Of a DNA stretch of 8,754 bases, positions 6,994 to 8,754 are shown in pieces; position 1 is the stretch's first letter, and every line of letters starts with the position of its first letter. The position numbers and the translations under genes are program-made. The notes beneath the pieces were generated by a model. It searched no databases. It saw only the letters and a list, made by a program, of their open reading frames with translations, and was not told the DNA's origin. Source of the stretch: Gemmatimonadales bacterium (GTDB lineage Bacteria; Gemmatimonadota; Gemmatimonadetes; Gemmatimonadales; GWC2-71-9); NCBI GenBank assembly GCA_013816685.1, contig JACDDX010000055.1, forward strand, positions 1 through 8,754. Direction: 5' to 3'.

Positions 6994-8046
6994 TCAGCGC
7001 GTGGCCAGGCGACGCTCCGGGCCCGCGTAATTCGCGTCGAGCTGATATCGGCGCTCGTTGCCCCGCCACGCCTCTGTGCTCCGTGCTTCGCTGGACTCGC
7101 CCATGCGCACGTTGCCCTGGGTCTCGATGCGGGCCTCTTCGCGTCGCACGGTGTCGGAGACTTGCTTCGTCTCCTTCACCTGCCGCTTGCCCAGCGAGAC
7201 TTCCTCGCGGACCACTGCATGCTTCTCGACGTTGACCTGCTCTTCCATCAGCGGAATCCGGATCTCCTCACCCTCGCCAAGGCCGGTCGTCGACGCCTGG
7301 CGATCTCCGGCTGGCCGACGCTCGATGACGACCTCTTCCCGCGTAACCGGCACCTCGATGTTTCGTTGCTCGGTAACCACTTCCTTGCGAAGCCGCACCT
7401 CACCCGCCTGCACCTGCTCCTTCTCGATGTCGAGTTGCTCCTCGTGTAACTCGAGCCGGTCGGTGTCCCCGGTGCGACGGCCTTCGTCTCCCGTCACCCC
7501 CGATGCGCTGAGACCGCGGCTGACCGGGCCAAGGTCCGCGCCGCTGTCGGAGAGCGCCATGCGGGCCTGCTCCGTCCTCGTGCCGCCGCTGACCGTGACG
7601 AGCACTCCACCTTCCTGAAAGCCCCGCTCGAAGTGCCGGGCATCCTCTTCCGGCACGCCCATGCCGACGAGCGCGCCGAGGAGCCCGCCCGCCGCCGCAC
7701 CGATCCCCGCGCCGGCCAAGGTTGAGGCAAGCGCACCGCCGGCGATGATGGGCCCGATACCCGGGATCGCGAGCGCACCGACTCCGGCCAGGAGGCCGAG
7801 GAGCCCTCCCACGACACCCCCGCCCACGGCGCCCTTGGTTGCACCTTCAGCGGCCTGGGTCCCGGTTCCTTCAGTCAGCGCCTGCTGCTGTGCGCGGTCG
7901 CGGACGGCGACCCCGATCTGGTTCTCCGAAAACCCGGCGTCCTTCAGGCGCTGGATACCACGCTCGGCGGCCCCCTGGCCCCGAAAGAGACCGACTACCG
8001 TGGCACCATCGGACGTGGATCGGTTGCTCCGCTGCTCTGCTGTCAT
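6994..8046 (-). CDS. general stress protein: YflT-like N-terminal and DUF2382 C-terminal
   Basis: 350 residues. Residues about 15-52 (TVVGLFRGQGAAERGIQRLK and after) match the start of the general stress protein 17M/YflT domain (PF11181). A long Gly/Ala-rich hydrophobic stretch (71-130), with repeated GG and GLL units resembling glycine-zipper segments, may enter or touch membrane. Residues 131-154 (VPEEDARHFERGFQEGGVLV at its start) close the domain. DUF2382 (PF09557, YsnF/AvaK) covers about 197-310, with its alternating charged beta pattern appearing twice (197-245 and 272-308). The tail ends in YAGPERR. This domain pair is widespread in stress-induced bacterial proteins, but its mechanism is unknown. 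ATG at 8046 follows an AGGGGAG ribosome site at short spacing. The gene stands alone and ends in a strong terminator. Confidence 0.93.
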   Translation of the reverse strand: MTAEQRSNRSTSDGATVVGLFRGQGAAERGIQRLKDAGFSENQIGVAVRDRAQQQALTEGTGTQAAEGATKGAVGGGVVGGLLGLLAGVGALAIPGIGPIIAGGALASTLAGAGIGAAAGGLLGALVGMGVPEEDARHFERGFQEGGVLVTVSGGTRTEQARMALSDSGADLGPVSRGLSASGVTGDEGRRTGDTDRLELHEEQLDIEKEQVQAGEVRLRKEVVTEQRNIEVPVTREEVVIERRPAGDRQASTTGLGEGEEIRIPLMEEQVNVEKHAVVREEVSLGKRQVKETKQVSDTVRREEARIETQGNVRMGESSEARSTEAWRGNERRYQLDANYAGPERRLATR

Positions 8047-8291
8047 GCTCCCCTACCTTTCCGCTATTTGAAACGACGGCGAGCGCGACCCGGCGAGTGC
8101 TGACGGCGCGGGCACGCTGCGCGAAATTGCTTCGTCCCTTCGGCACGTGGCCGCTGCAACAGGGATGGGGAACCTAGCGTCTGCCCGACGATTAGAACGT
8201 GAGCCGCCTCACGACTAATGAGCCCGATTCGGGTGTCGGAGTCGGCGTCGTCCGTGCATCCGGACGCTAACTTAGCGGTATGGGAAGAAAG
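8047..8291. other. hairpin-rich spacer between the stress protein and the cupin regulator
   Basis: No gene is visible in these 245 bases. They must hold the stress-protein promoter (minus strand, near 8060-8120), which I cannot pinpoint, and the 3' end of the cupin regulator's transcript. Several inverted repeats lie in 8190-8276: a two-part hairpin at 8191-8219, CCCG/CGGG at about 8223-8233, GTCCG/CGGAC at about 8250-8265, and the palindrome GCTAACTTAGC at 8266-8276. None has a T-run of terminator type. Confidence 0.5.
8191..8219. repeat. two-part inverted repeat (hairpin)
   Basis: ATTAG-AA-CGTGAG, loop CCGC, CTCACG-A-CTAAT: six inner and five outer pairs separated by a small internal bulge. 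It could fold in RNA of either strand, or serve as a dyad operator. It lies 73 bases past the stop of the cupin regulator and 145 bases ahead of the stress-protein start. Confidence 0.6.
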
Positions 8292-8754
8292 TCAGCGGGC
8301 CGAGACCATCATGACCTTCACCGGTGCTCGGCTGGAGTTCTCCCACCTGCGCGCAACCCCGGCCCGGATCATCACTGCATCGCCGCTCTGAAGTACGTAC
8401 TCCTGCTCTGGAGTGCCGCCCGAACCGGGCTCCTTGAGCGTGAGCACGACGGTTCCCTCCAAAATCAACGCGAACTCCTCTCGTTCGGACGAGTAGGGTC
8501 GGGTGCCGCTCTTTCCACCCGGCGCCAGGATCAACAGCACGGGCTCCAGTCGAGCCCCCGTGCCCGCGGTGGCCAAGGATTCGATCTGCGCCTTCGACCA
8601 CTCGCTCGTGAGTGTCACTCGGTCGCCGGCACGAACGACCGCCGGCAACGGGCTCTCGGGTCCAGCCCCGTCGAAGACCTGTCCCATCGTCACGTCGAGC
8701 GCCGCCGCGATGCGCTCCATGGAAGCAATGGAGGGCGAGGCCTGGCCGTTCTCG
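8292..8754 (-). CDS. XRE-family regulator with cupin domain, N-terminus cut by right edge
   Basis: The reading frame is open through the right edge, so the ATG at 8720 is internal. The visible part begins ENGQASPSIASMERIAAALD, the recognition-helix end of an XRE/Cro-type HTH ('E.G.asPSl..l..iA.aL'), then VTMGQVF closes the HTH. The rest is a small cupin barrel (about 50-140 of the fragment), with SEREEFALILEG and LQSGDAVMIRAGVARRWENSS typical of the PuuR/cupin_2 type. In this family the cupin binds a small effector and the HTH binds DNA. Here the expected first metal-binding histidines appear replaced (YSSEREEF), so a metal-free pocket is likely. About 50 N-terminal residues are missing. Target genes are unknown; the spacer downstream with inverted repeats is one candidate. 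Confidence 0.88.
   Translation of the reverse strand, partial: ENGQASPSIASMERIAAALDVTMGQVFDGAGPESPLPAVVRAGDRVTLTSEWSKAQIESLATAGTGARLEPVLLILAPGGKSGTRPYSSEREEFALILEGTVVLTLKEPGSGGTPEQEYVLQSGDAVMIRAGVARRWENSSRAPVKVMMVSAR

Noticed and set aside
8170..8200. GGAAC and GAAC words resembling an ECF sigma -35 element on the plus strand
   Set aside because: No rightward gene follows; the next gene on the right is on the other strand.

Overview
The window looks like a high-GC bacterial chromosome fragment. It holds the 5' part of a 16S rRNA gene (minus strand, positions 1 to about 639), so the organism can be placed by aligning that stretch. From general resemblance of the 16S, the high GC, the GTG/TTG/CTG starts and the gene families, I lean towards Gemmatimonadota or a neighbouring phylum. 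This is a tentative guess made without any search.

Layout from left to right: (1) 16S rRNA 5' part, its leader with a boxA-like element, and a good -35/-10 rRNA promoter near 840-867, all reading leftwards. (2) Two tandem minus-strand CPA2-type cation/H+ antiporter genes (3598-2333 and 2336-1014), overlapping by four bases (GTGA); the first seems to begin with a rare CTG codon behind a perfect GGGAGG. (3) Reading rightwards, a YciE/YciF-type ferritin-like protein (DUF892) with a strongly acidic tail, then a small very hydrophilic protein of unknown function. (4) tRNA-Arg(UCU) on the minus strand, only 13 bases past the end of that small gene. (5) A 641-residue exported protein on the minus strand: an N-terminal helical, imelysin-like region joined to a di-heme cytochrome c peroxidase/MauG domain. 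(6) A minus-strand stress protein combining a YflT-type (general stress protein 17M) N-terminal part with a DUF2382 (YsnF/AvaK) C-terminal part, closed by a textbook hairpin terminator. (7) A 245-base spacer rich in small hairpins. (8) The C-terminal part of an XRE-family regulator with a cupin domain, cut by the right edge.

Together the protein-coding genes read as an envelope/ion/oxidative stress neighbourhood beside an rRNA operon: cation/proton exchange, a ferritin-like protein, periplasmic peroxide reduction and a general stress protein. No mobile element, CRISPR array or phage gene is visible. Nothing here is a clear new defence or biosynthetic system. The most unusual points are the paired half-length antiporters with a probable CTG start, the peroxidase fusion, the acidic tail of the ferritin-like protein, and a repeated AACTTAGC motif in the spacers.
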